Below are positions 1 to 11,985 of a stretch of DNA of 64,000 nt, one piece after another; within the stretch, counting starts at the first letter, position 1; the number at the start of each line of letters is the position of its first letter. The position numbers were made by a program, and so were the translations under genes. This DNA is from Nymphalis io. Taxonomy: Eukaryota; Arthropoda; Insecta; Lepidoptera; Nymphalidae. Below the pieces are notes generated by a model. It worked only from the letters and a program-made list of their open reading frames with translations, was not told where the DNA came from and did not search any database. Where the stretch lies: positions 3,298,501 to 3,362,500 of the forward strand of contig NC_065899.1 in the NCBI RefSeq assembly GCF_905147045.1, written 5' to 3'.

Positions 1-3000
1 CCGTCTTTTTGTTTGACATATGTTACGACTTATAATGCGTACATGGTCGTTAATTTATGTTTGCTGGAAATAATAGCTTCTTGCCATACATAAGTCATAT
101 TTCAAAATATTGTTTTAAAGGTTGTTTAGTTAAAACTGATTATTTGATATTTTATTGCTTTTATACTTTTTTATGGAAAACGCGCAGTATGCTCATCTGG
201 ATGGTAAAAGAATACCACCACCAATGGACATCAACAACACAGAATGACTTGCAGCAGCGTTTTAGGAAGAAGAATGGCTCTTTTCTTGAACTTTCTCAAG
301 TCATATCGGTTCGGAAAAACCGCCGGAGACATCTGGTTCCGCAGAGTGCATGTGCGAGCTTGAAAATGGAATTTTTAAATTATTTATTAGCGATCACCTA
401 TCTCATGTCGATCTTCCTTGGGAATGCTTTATCACTATACGAGTAATTCAGCCTATTTGTGCTCAATTGTTATAAAATTGTTAAAATTCGTTTAAAAATA
501 CTTCAATTTAACAGTCATAAAGAAGGAGAATTATGTTTTTATTTTTTTTAATTATAAAGTTAATCATAAGAAAATTATCCCAAGTAAATTAATAATGTAG
601 GTAATAAATTCATAACTAGTTTAAAGCACAACATATGTTGTTACGGGAAAAAATAATAAAAACATTTCCATTAATGAAACTTTCCATACCGTTGTTTACT
701 TTTTACATAATCATAACAAATCTTTATAAAAACCATGACGTAGGTACTTTTCAAATAACTATCAATATATTAAATATCCTCAATCGATTTAATCTCATAA
801 TGCCCAAGGTTTGAGATACAGTAAATTTATTCTATTCTGTCGAAACGCAATGGTCATTATTATTATTAAAAAATGATTTATTATGTTCGAAATATTAAAT
901 TGTATTAATGATACAATATTTTCTATTTCTGTTTTTTAAAGTAAGTCTATTTAAATTATTTACATAAATAAAATTAATTGACTAAAAATCAATCGATATT
1001 AGATTGAAGCGAATATAAGCTAATACATAAATATAAATAACAAATAAGTTTTGATATGTTGATATATACGATTCGTTAAAAATTAAAAACGGTTCACACT
1101 ATAATTCTGTTAGAACGATCCACTTTGACCCAATTAGCGACGAGTTGATGAATTCGTAGTCAATCGGCTGTAGGAAGCACTCATAAGGAATTTTGTTTTG
1201 ATTTTAAAATAAGATTCTTTTGAAAATGGAATAATTGACTAAATTGATAAATCGGTCTATTCTAGCTTAGCTTATGAACGCAAAGTATTGTGTTTAAATT
1301 CTGGGTAGGACTAATACTAACAAACTCATTTCCACATTTATAATATCAGTAAAGATAGAAATATTTGAGCCGTCTCCATATATCTAAGTTATTGGGGTTT
1401 TCTGTTAAGAAATTTTCTTTAATTGCTCAACAAACAAAACAAACAAAAACCTTTAGTCCTGCATCTAATATTTTTCTTGGAGTTCCGGATTAACCGCCGC
1501 ATATGATTATCGGATCATAAGGAAGACTTCGTCAAAAATAATGCTCAGACCTAAATTATTTATAAGGACATCATAATGATGTTAAATTAGTAAAATACAA
1601 TAAAAGTATTTATATTATACATATAATGTCATTTACGTGTATATCATATAGAATCGTACAAGCAGTCACTCGTATGTCAGTCACTCTGTAAAATATTGTC
1701 TTGATTAAGCAATTTTTATTAAATATGTCTTACATATCTCGTCTCTCGTAGTATATTGCAATTTTTAACAAATTAAAGTTCATTAATTTTGATAACAAAG
1801 ACAGAAGTTATGTTAATTTTGTTATAGGTAAGCCTAAAAAATATAATTGATTAAAATATTTGTATTAAGTAAATAATTTTGTTTATTTATTAATTACAAT
1901 ATTCTAGGAAAACATATACGAATACCTTTACAATTGTTTGTGTATAAGAAGCTTTATTGCCATTTTGAGGTGAAGCCGTGATTCGACAAATTGACCGAAA
2001 ACGTAAATGTTATTATAAAATAGTATAAGATGTAAGATGATGAAATAAGGCATTATATATTACTTATTCTTAAGTTTTGTATTATTTTTAATAGACGTGT
2101 TTTATTAGATTATAAGAAAAAAAACATCTTTAGACACCGTTATGTCCGTGTTTTTGTTTTGTTAAGCTCCATTATTTGCGAAATTTTCAAAATACATATA
2201 CATTATATATATCGATATACAACTACATATAACATAATTGTCTATACAAATAAATAAAATTGAAGTGTTTGTCTGTGATTTCAAAATAACTGCCTCTTAA
2301 AGTAAATATGGCTATTTGCGAGTTACCAAAACCAAAACAATCATTTATTTTTTATTCTGTTTTGTTTGTCTGTCTGTTTGTCCGGATTAATCTTTGAAAC
2401 GGCTAAAACACAAATTGAAATAATTGAATTATTATTAAACAATTTCATTAGTCATTATTTCATCTAAATCGGTTGAGTCTATCAAAAGTTATAAAAACGT
2501 AAGTATTTTTGTTATTTTCATCAGAATACAAAACAGGCTTTTGTATTCTGATTCATATTTGTAAAAAAAATTCTAAAGTTCAAATATGTGCGAGCTTGTT
2601 GATAAATACAACATAATATACCAATCTTAACGAAGTCTAATAATGATAAGCAAATAGTTATAACTACTAACTTTTGTATGAAAATAATCAAATTCAAAAA
2701 AAGTTAATTTTATTTAATATTAAGAATATTTGCTTAATGTCTGCTTTTGTAAACGATTTTAATATGTATATATAAGGTGATTTTTAATATATATAATTTT
2801 TTATTAATATTAATGTAAGCCTAGAGGTCAAAATTTGGCCATAATCATTTTTGAAAATTTGGGGAAAATTTTTATTTGTATGTTCATAACATTTTTAATC
2901 TATTTTTATTTTAAAACCTTTTTTATCAATAACAATAAAGTTTGTCAATAGCTACCAAAACAATAAAAAACGCTTGAGAAACAGAGGAGAAAAAGATACT

Positions 3001-3600
3001 GAACTTATTGTCGTTGCCTTTTTATATACAAATAGTAGAATATATTTGTATATACTATGATATAACAATTCGCAATTGAATCACTCTTTAGAAGTTATTT
3101 GTGGTTTTACCGTATCCACAGAATATAACTATCAGTATACCATTGATTACTCTCTGGGAATTACCTTGACATTAGAATAAATAAAACCTTCATAGATAAA
3201 ATATATACTTTTTCGATTTATTAAAAAATCTGTTTAACATAAATTCCTAATATTTTTTCAGTGTTAAAATCGGTGATCTGTGAGTTTCAAAAAGAGTTTA
3301 GTTATTTTTATTATTCGTTTAGCAGAGGCTTTTGGTTTTTAAGTAATTGCATATCTTGACTGTCCATTTGTCCGCCATCTCATGAATAACATCGAGCCAA
3401 AAAAAATAAATGAGAAGGGCGAATGTACTCATTAATAATATTCTTAAAAAATTTAAACGAGTTTATATTAATATCTTGTTTTTGTTTACGAATTTTTTAC
3501 GAAAACAAAATATTCCAGAGATTTTAATTCTTATGGAAAATAAGACTAACTTTATTCACAATGAAGTAGAATTCAAAGTCAAGCCGGATGAGGTCCTTTT
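1..3600. other. AT-rich intergenic DNA, no gene recognised
   Basis: I see no exon with splice signals and no protein family here. The only recognisable content is an old interspersed repeat near position 175-360. The rest is AT-rich sequence with short homopolymer and TA runs. The longest open frames are unsupported or repeat-derived. Confidence 0.6.
175..365 (-). repeat. Old interspersed repeat, family E
   Basis: The stretch beginning CGCGCAGTATGCTC, followed by a GGATGGTAAAAG block and the TATCGGTTCGGAAA and CCGCCGG blocks, matches a lepidopteran interspersed repeat that I recognise only by pattern. A second, shorter piece lies near 4.0 kb and shares GACTACCACCGCCCATGG-type sequence with it. 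The strand is arbitrary. The 129-residue open frame covering it is a read-through of the repeat. Confidence 0.5.
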
Positions 3601-3604
3601 ACCG

Positions 3605-3830
3605 ATTTTAGGGTTTTGTCCAGACCCGTCTGCTTGGGTACAACCCATTTATTTATTCATACTTTGTATAGCTGTGTTACGGCTTGAAAGGTCAATAAGC
3701 CACTGTGATTACAGGCACTAGAAAGATAAAATCTTTGATCCCGTGTACGGAGTGATATTAATGTGTTGCAATGTCAGTGTCTAGGGTGAAGGCGACCGGT
3801 TATCACCGGCGGGCCTATTGGTTTACCTGT
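3605..3830 (+). mobile_element. Degenerate SINE, family A
   Basis: Heavily diverged copy of the commonest SINE in the window. Recognisable pieces are GTGTTACGGCTTGAAAGGT, GTGATTACAGGCAC and a GTGAAGGCGACCGGTTATCACCGG tail block. Family A copies read from a GGTGGTAGGGCTTTGTGCAAGC head to an ACCATCAGGTGGCCCATATG tail with poly-A. Confidence 0.5.
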
Positions 3831-6800
3831 ATAAAATAAAAATAACCTGTCTATATATATAGGAGTTCATTGACGTCATATCACGTGGCATATAGTTGAC
3901 ATAGGTCGGCCAAAAACATTGGCTGGCTTTTTTGCAAGCCGTCACAATATCTCAATATTTTGAAGCTAAGATAAGGTGTTGTACATCTTCGTTAAATATT
4001 TTTACGCGTATCTGTACTCAATGGAAAGTGACTACCACCGCCCATGGACACATGCAACACCCGAGGCTTGCAGGTGCGTTGCCGGCCTTAAAATTGTATT
4101 GACACAAAATATATTTCTATAAAATTTAAAATTATCAAAATGTTTTTTTTGTGTTTTATGTATTGGTATTGAAGAAACTTTTTTTTTAAATTATCAATAA
4201 AATAGATCTACTAATTTCAGAGAATTTTACAAAAGGCTATAACAACAACAAATAATATGTATATGTATGCAAAGTTCTAACTATGCGTTGTAATTGGTTA
4301 CAAGAGTGATAAATTGTTCTTAATTATTGACATATTACATACAATATCAATTATAACGTATAGAACACGCGGAATCAATATTACTGAACATAACGTTTAA
4401 CTTTACTTCCTACCGACAATCCTTGCAGATCCGTTAAAATCGGTTAATGGGAAAAGTTAATATTTTGATTTTAAAACATTTTTTTTTATTTTACGATATT
4501 TACACCTCAATTTAAATACAAATCTGATCATGAATATAGTAAACACAAGTGATTTTTCGATTTCGCATTCATTCATTCAGAATGAGTTTTAATTTTATGA
4601 AAATAAATTTTAACTGTTACAATATACATTTTGACTAAGTTTAATATAGATTTCTTGTCTTTGTAAGCTTTGATAGAAAAAAAATACACATTTTGTACTG
4701 GAGACGAGACATGGGGTCGATTTTAATTGAATTTGAGTTTTTATGTGTTATTATAAAATATATCATTTTTTCATGTGTTATTTTTCATATTAATATCGTA
4801 CTCGGCAGTGAATACATCCTATTGAACCAGGAGTAAATATGACGTTATCTTAACGATAAAATACCTTTGCCGTTGGTACATTAAAGGGTTGCTCCTATTT
4901 AACTTTTTAAAAATAAAAAATGTTACACATTCATTAATTAAAACATATTACGATTGATTATGATTAATAATAAATTCAAAGAAAATCATTGTGTACATTT
5001 CTACCAACCTGCATTGGAGCAGCGTAGTGGAATAAGCTCCAAGCCTTGTCCTCTAAAGGGAGAGGAGGCCTTAGCCCAGCCGTGGGACATTAACAGGCTG
5101 TTACTGTACTGTACTGTACATTGTGTATAAACGCTTTTCTTAAGTCTTAAGTTATTGACTGACAGATGTCAAATGGAAAAAAGGAAAATTTATAATTTTA
5201 ACATGAATGATGAATAAGAATAAAATTCATAAAAAAAACAGATTCAAAAACGTTTTTGGATATTTCAGAATAACGCAAGTTAAGCTTTATTTATTTATTC
5301 CTACACTCAAAAGGAAAGCTATAAGCAAATATTATTATTATATAGATAAGCAGCTACTCATCTCATCGTAATTAAAAATCAAGTTATTTTTTTATTAATA
5401 TTAAATTATTTAAATGTAATCATCAAAATAATCATAAACAATAGCTGAGTTATTGAATGATTAAACACATTATGATAAAAAATTTCATTTAATTTTTTAT
5501 AATGATGTTATGGGAAATTGTGAAAAAAAAATCTCTAACAATTAGTAATAATATTTCATTATCTAATAAAGTAATATTATTATTTTATAGTTTTTTAATT
5601 ATTTTTTAAATTTTGCATCGTTTGCGTATGTATAAATTCGGTTCGTGACCAAAAATAATATTAAAAAAATATAAAGTTTTGGTCAAAATATTCTATTACA
5701 TGGATCTTGTTTATGTCGGGAAAACTGGTTGCGTCGTTTTAAACAACTTAAAGTTATGCTTAGAGTCGATTCTTGATAATCTTTTTTTAGTCACATTTTA
5801 TTTAAAAGTTGTTCAGGCACACTTTTTACCATTATTATGCTTGGCAAATTGTTTACTGTATATCTAAAAAGAATAAATAATAATTTTATTAAGTTATATA
5901 TACAATATCGTTGCTGATAAGATTTGTAAATATCAAATTTAAAAATAATATTATATATTACTTATAAGAGAAAAAGAGGTTCATTAAATATAAAAATAAT
6001 GTACTTATTTTACCGCACTATAATTATATTTACTTGAATTCGTATTTTATCAATATACTAATGTTGATGCCAAATTGCAATGCCCCTTATTGCCTTATTA
6101 ATGCCTTATTAACGGCATTTACCATATTAACCCTTGTTGATACAGCTTGCTTTGTATATTGTAGTTATATTTACAGTGTAATGTCTCATCAAAATTCGTC
6201 TTTTCTACGTAGCATTACTTATTATCCGATGATTTTTTTTATTTTAAATAAGTATTTTTTTATTTTATTTTTTATATAATAAGATAGATAAATGGATAAT
6301 ATATAGCCATACACGAAGAAAATACTTTTATTTTATTTATTTTTTCCACTGCAAATATTTTAATTTTAAATGTATAAATCATTTATTTTCTCCAAACTTT
6401 GTTTTTGTAGATGCGTCTTTTTTCCTTAAGGCGGCAGTATACTTTATTATTATTCGTAATTTTTGACGTACCAATAACCGTAACGGATATTACTATTGAT
6501 GTTGTCACTTAGTTTTAAATTTAAATTTTAAAACTTTAATGAAATTCAAACGTACTTGAGGCCTTTTTTTCATCGCGGAGCAGTGGCGGATTGTTGTTTG
6601 GTTTCTGCAACAACTCCTGTAGCTCAGGTAGTGCGTTCATATTGTCAACACTTTAAAAACTGACCCGTATAAGCAACTTTTTTTTTTTTGGTATGCACCT
6701 CCTAAACAACACAGTGGAGCATGTAAGCAGGATTAAGCACAGAACAGGCCACGTCGTCTCTTCGGAAGTGCATGGCTTCTAACTGAATTTCGATAAGAGG

Positions 6801-9109
6801 GTAGACTCCTTTAGTACTGGTTGACTCCACTTGACAGAAATAGGTGACAGTTGACACGAGGATATCAACAGAGAGCCGCGCGGCGACTGAGCTCGCTGAC
6901 TGCGGTCAAGGGTACTCATACCTCACGGAACGTTTGTAGCCTAAGCAAGACCGACACTGTTGCCTTCATTTTGAACATGACCAACTGTAATTGTTGTTAT
7001 CTCAAGGTTCAACATCTGTAGTCTTCATTTGGAGGAAGATAATCAAAACATTCATTAAATGGTTATTGGATCCCTTAACGGAAACAAGTTTATTCGTAAT
7101 ACCTACGGTTAAATAGTTGTGTCTAATCAATTATATGTTTATTGATCAATTTGTAAAGCGAAACCATTATTTAAGACTTGTTATTGCTAACATATTATAT
7201 AACCACACATAGTATGAGGTAATTGGAATATTTAAAGCTATACAATTTTTTTTTACTTCTTTATTTATTACTAAATATTAAAATATAAAATAATATGATT
7301 ATGGTGATTAAATGAAAATTGTGGTAATTATTCATAAAAATCATATTATAATTTTTAACATTTCAGATAACACGTTTATGTTTTTTAAACATTTTCTATA
7401 AGTCTCGTGTAACTATTTAACACACGATTGAAAACAGTAATTTATTTAAACGCCAGCGTGGGACTCACGCTAATCTATGCTATTAGATGCTAAACATGTT
7501 TATATTTTTATGAGGTAAAATAATACTCGTAATAAGCACATTCAACGCGCTTAAAAATAGTTGGATTTGTAATTTTGTCTCTCTACATGGCTAACATTGA
7601 GTTTCATTGGATTATTTTTTTTAATAAAAATTTTGTTTACATTTGAATAGGATTTATGTTATATTCTTTGTGCCTTGAAGTTCGAAATCTCGAAAGCACA
7701 ACACAGAAAATTTGGGTTTATTTATGCTTAGTGGCAGAATAATTTATACGTGGGTGTAGTGGATATTTAAATATTTGGATCGTAACCTGTTCGATTTTGA
7801 CAACCCAAGGTTCTATTCGGTTTGATTGCATTTTTATTTGATTTTCCGTGTGTGTTAGGGTATTTAGTATAAATTGTATTTACGTATTCAAAATTGCGTC
7901 CCTACTATTTTGGTCTTATTAGAAAATACATAGTTATAATTATAATTAAATGTATTCATGTCACTACATAATCATCTACTTAAAAAACAAAACCAACTTC
8001 ATATTAAATTATAGGCCAGAAATTTGTATCCCCTTTTTTCACTCTTAGAGGTCGTATTTTTAATCAATGTTTTAATTAATTAATCTATTTCAAATATAAA
8101 GATGGAGCTTAAATTATTTATACTACTAGCAAAGGCCGGGGCTTCGCCATCATGGAATTCAGCTTATGACGGAAAACCTTCAAAGTCTGTCATTTTATTG
8201 TACGTAATTCATATTTGAATCATACTTATAAAATATTAAAATTATTAGGTAGCACCGCTTGTCTAAAATAAAATGTTTTGCTTGTGGTAATTTGCAAATA
8301 GCTATTATTATATATTAACTTAAGGCAGTTATTTTGAATTAAAACACAGACGCTTCAATTTTATTTCTTATTTATTTGTATAGATTACTTTTTTATGATA
8401 TTGTAAGCGTCATTATCCTAAGACATATTACAGTTTTTAACAGCATCAAGTTGTATTTAAAATAAAAGATGAATCAAAAAATAGGTTTGTCTTTAGGCGC
8501 GCTCTTAATCCCATGGGAGGATAATTAGACAACACCAGAAAGGGCTTAGGGGCAGAACTAAGACTTTACGTCCTAACCGACGCACGGGATTATTTTATGT
8601 ACCAATATCTAACCATCGGGTTGTTACTAAGAATTATTTGAAAGAAAAATTCAATATATTTTTATTTATCCAACCAGCAAAAAGCAAGCCACAAAACCAA
8701 CGAGGCAATCGAAAATAAACAATACAAGTTACAACAAATATATAGGAATGATAATAATAATTACCTTCTTTATATTTTCCGTGATTATAAAATATCTGTC
8801 ATGTGCGATAATTATAACTATTAGGTAATTGTGTGTATTATTAAATTACGCGGTATGTATTGAATGCAACATCGTAATCGATTCAACGTTCAGACGACTC
8901 GCGGTTGTTTGTAGTCACTTAATGACTTGTTGTTTACTTCAAGAGCGTTGAGTGTACTATTTTAAAATACTCAACAACTACGTTATTATACAAGTATTTC
9001 CGACGTGTAGAGGAAGAGACTATGTTGTAGAGGACTTTTGAAAAAAAAAGAATAGGAAGTTGTTCAACGCGTTAGTAACAATTAGGTAATTAATTAATAA
9101 TGTTGAAAG
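3831..9109. other. Intergenic DNA with scattered repeat fragments
   Basis: No host gene is recognised. A family-E fragment lies at about 4003-4095 and a SINE family B fragment at about 4998-5120. A GC-richer block at about 6680-6990, starting with a T-run, looks unlike its surroundings but shows no coding frame or family I know. A fragment with CGGGGCTTCGCCATC at about 8118-8170 resembles the family-F repeats further on. Confidence 0.5.
4995..5122 (+). mobile_element. SINE family B, 3' portion
   Basis: Contains CATTGGAGCAGCGTAGTGG, GGAATAAGCTCCAAGCC, GGAGAGGAGGCCTTAGCCC and GTGGGACATTAACAGGCTG, the 3' half of the tRNA-derived family B. It ends in a repeated TGTACTG tail. The tRNA-like head is absent. 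Confidence 0.75.
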
Positions 9110-9126
9110 CTTAAGTAAATTTGAAT

Positions 9127-9446
9127 CAGTAATCAGTAACAGTCTGTTAATGTCCCACTGCTGGGCTAAGGCCTTCTCTCCTCCTTTTGAGGAGAAGGTT
9201 TTGGAGCTTATTCCACCACGCTGCTCCAATGCGGGTTGGTAGAATACACATGTGACAGAATTTCAATGAAATTAGACACATGCAGGTTTCCTCACGATGT
9301 TTTCCTTCACCGTCAAGCACGATATGAATCATAAACACAAATTAAGCACATGAAAATTCAGTGGTGCTTGTCCGGGTTTGAACCCACGATCATCGGTTAA
9401 GATTCACGCGTTCTAACCACAAGACTTCTCGACTTAAGTAAATTTA
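9127..9446 (-). mobile_element. Full-length tRNA-derived SINE, family B
   Basis: Minus-strand copy. The tRNA-like head is at the high-coordinate end, with a B-box-like GGTTTGAACCC read on + and an A-box region degraded to TCTAACCACAAGACTTC. A 17-bp target-site duplication, CTTAAGTAAATTTGAAT, flanks it at 9110-9126 and 9447-9463. That supports insertion by target-primed reverse transcription and fixes both ends. Confidence 0.88.
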
Positions 9447-9634
9447 CTTAAGTAAATTTGAATGATCCGAAATTAGTTTATCCCGAGAAGAACCGGAGTT
9501 ACCGACATAGCCAGTCAAGTGAACCGACTGACCTGACTAGATATGAAAGGTAGAGAACCGGGAGCTTTGACGCACTTTGGGAGAGGTATATGTGTAACAG
9601 TGGATTGCGATTGGCTGATGTTTGATTGTATGAT

Positions 9635-9765
9635 TGTTGAAGGAAAACATCGTAAGGAAACATGCAAATGTCCATCCACGCATCTGCACCGCTATGTGTA
9701 TCCAAGAACCTGCACTGGAGAAGTGTGGTGGAATAAGATCCAAACTTTCTTCACAAAACAAAACA
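9635..9765 (+). mobile_element. SINE family B, diverged 3' portion
   Basis: GAAGGAAAACATCGTAAGG, then GAACCTGCACTGGAGAAG and GTGTGGTGGAATAAGATCC, match the middle and 3' part of family B. The 107-residue open frame across this stretch is an artefact of the repeat. Confidence 0.7.
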
Positions 9766-9865
9766 GATTTAAAAAAAATAAAGTCTTATGTTTGACGCGT
9801 AGTTATTTTTATGTACATTCCTATTACTCGAAAACTCCTAGACCGATATGGGTGATAGGTATCTA

Positions 9866-10471
9866 GATTTTTTTTTATTTTAATACTCAATATGTATTTT
9901 ATAACTTTTAACAGGGGCATGTTTACACGGATTTTGTTTTGTAAATAGGTAATAACGCGACAATTGACTAAGATTGTTTAAGCTGTGTTATATTAATTAA
10001 GATTATAGCAATATATGTGATGTTTTGTGTTATTGTTTTTGAATTTTATTACATTATCGCTTACTTAAAACTTCCTTGTTATGATTTAATTTAAATTATT
10101 TGGCACACAGTCATTTCATTAGCATATTATGTCCATGAAAATTAAAAAAAAAAACGAAAAAATATATGTTTAAAAATATGGTAATGTTATGTACCTAACA
10201 TTAATTAAGATCAATAACCAAATAGAAAAACGAAAAAAAAAATAAACATCGTGTAGGCCAACATGATTGATATTATTATCTTCCTGAATTAAATTGACAA
10301 GCCTTGATTTGATCGTTTGTGTAAGAGAATGGATCTTAAACAAACAAGGCAATGGCGAGTACCTAAAACCTAGTAGTACCTGAAACTTATTTGCGAAAAG
10401 GTCTTGCAGTACTTATACAGAACATTAGCAGGAACATATTTTAGTTTGGATATCAAAAATGGATATTTATT
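9866..10471. other. AT-rich intergenic DNA
   Basis: Nothing recognised. There is no conserved frame, no repeat match within the window, and only homopolymer runs. Confidence 0.5.
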
Positions 10472-10483
10472 ATTAAGTGTGTT

Positions 10484-10659
10484 CAATCAATCAATCAATC
10501 AACAGCCAATCGTTGTCCACTGCTGAACATAGGCCTCTCCCAAGGTGCGCCAAAGCTCCCTGTCCTCCGCCTTCCGCATCCAGTTGGTGCCCGCCACCTT
10601 CTTAAGGTCGTCGGTCCACCTGGCTGGAGGGCGGCCTACGCTGCGTGATTCGCCTTTAA
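10484..10659 (-). mobile_element. 5'-truncated RTE-like LINE fragment
   Basis: On the minus strand it encodes the C-terminal tail of an RTE-type reverse transcriptase polyprotein: a GRPPARWTDDLKKVAG-like motif, then a WMRKAEDR-like and a QQW-type ending. The 3' end carries a tandem TGAT tail, typical of RTE elements. A 12-bp duplication, ATTAAGTGTGTT, flanks it at 10472-10483 and 10660-10671, so the insertion was 5'-truncated on arrival. Confidence 0.85.
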
Positions 10660-10774
10660 ATTAAGTGTGTTATTAAGGGTTATTAAAATCAATTTGGTTG
10701 GTTTTGGTCAGGTGTAAGTAAGTAAATCAATTCAGGAACACGATTAACAACTTCCCTGTACATACAGCATAATT

Positions 10775-11060
10775 TTACTGGTGGTGGTTGTGCAAGCTTG
10801 TCTGTGTAGGTTACCACCCAGTCATCAGATATTCTACCGCAAAACAGCAGTACTAGGTATTGTTGTGTTCCAGTTTGAAGGATGAGTGAGCCAGTGTAAT
10901 TACAGGCACAAAGTACATAGCACCTTAGTTCCTAAGGTTGGTGGCGCATTACCGACGTGAGCGATGGTTAATATTTCTTTCAATGCCAATGTGTATGGGC
11001 CTTGATGACCACTTCCCATCAGGTGGCCCATATGCTCGACCACCTTGATTAGGTAATCAA
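10775..11060 (+). mobile_element. SINE family A, near full length
   Basis: Runs from CTGGTGGTGGTTGTGCAAGC through TCATCAGATATTCTACCGC and GGTTGGTGGCGCATT to CATCAGGTGGCCCATATGC. Open frames on the minus strand here derive from the repeat. Confidence 0.85.
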
Positions 11061-11283
11061 TAAAAAAATTACCATTGTTGGAGGCTTCTTGGAGGCTCAT
11101 TTATTTGCTTTACTCGTCTGATGTCAAATAGAAATAAAAAGAAATTTTAACCGATATTCAATTTTCTTTTTCATTTATTTTTCTTTTCATTTCTGTCAAA
11201 CTCAACGCCTCACAATGGGTAAGCGCTCGTATTGAACACAAAATATGAAAAAAACAATTAAGGAAGGTATGAGGTATATAATA

Positions 11284-11585
11284 CTAGCTATCCGTCCCGG
11301 TTTCGCACGGGCAGAATAATTGTCTAAATAAAACGTTAACATTGTAATACATATAACACTTATGATCACACACGTCGGAAAAGTTCCCAGTCGGCAATAC
11401 TTTTTTCGACATCTTCAACATTTATCCTCATAGTTCAGCCCTTTAAACTTTAATGAATTTTACACTTAAGTCTTCCTTATGAATCACTTCGTTCATTTGT
11501 GAGAACTGTATGAAAATCCGTTCTGTAGTTTTTGAGTATATCGCGTTGAGACAGAAGATGCGTCGTGGGAGATTATTTTATAATA
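11284..11585. repeat. Interspersed repeat, family F
   Basis: Starts CTAGCTATCCGTCCCGG and contains TTTCGCACGGGCAGAAT. It shares a long diverged alignment with 55605-55905, including ATATAACACTTAT-type blocks and the end TTATCGCGTT(G/C)AGACAGA. I cannot assign a class. Confidence 0.6.
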
Positions 11586-11721
11586 TGTAGTGACAACAAT
11601 CAACGCTCCTAAATTATCAATTTTTAAGAATTGTGTATTTTTCTGTCTCTTCAAAAAACATTAGTCAACAATTATTAAAATAAAGACGACTACTGCGTAC
11701 ACAAGTTATGGTTAACGCATT

Positions 11722-11985
11722 TAATAATAATAATATACCCTCGGACATTTTTCACACACGGCGATCTGATCCCAAATTAAGCTTGTACAGAGCTTGTACT
11801 ATGGAAACCAGACAACTGATATACTATTTTTATTTTGTAAATACATACTTATATAGATAATTACACCCAGACTCCGGACAAACAGAGATGTTCATGCACA
11901 CAAATATCTGTCCTAGGTGGGAAGCGAACACACAACCTTTGGCGAGAAAGGCAAGCATCCACCAACCACGCCAACCTGTTGAAGT
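11722..11985 (-). mobile_element. SINE family C, tRNA-derived
   Basis: Read on the minus strand, it begins with a tRNA-like head (GGTTGGCGTGGTTGGTGG, then a degraded B box). The body includes ACATCTCTGTTTGTCCGGAG and ATCTATATAAGTATGTATTT. It ends in an ATT-repeat tail at the low-coordinate end. Confidence 0.8.

Noticed and set aside
57..446. 129-residue open frame as a gene
   Set aside because: Its second half is a known type of interspersed repeat seen again near 4 kb; no splice or family support.
3410..3721. 103-residue open frame as a gene
   Set aside because: It runs into a degraded SINE A, and its first part is low-complexity AT-rich coding with no family match.
9543..9866. 107-residue open frame
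   Set aside because: It translates the 3' half of SINE family B.
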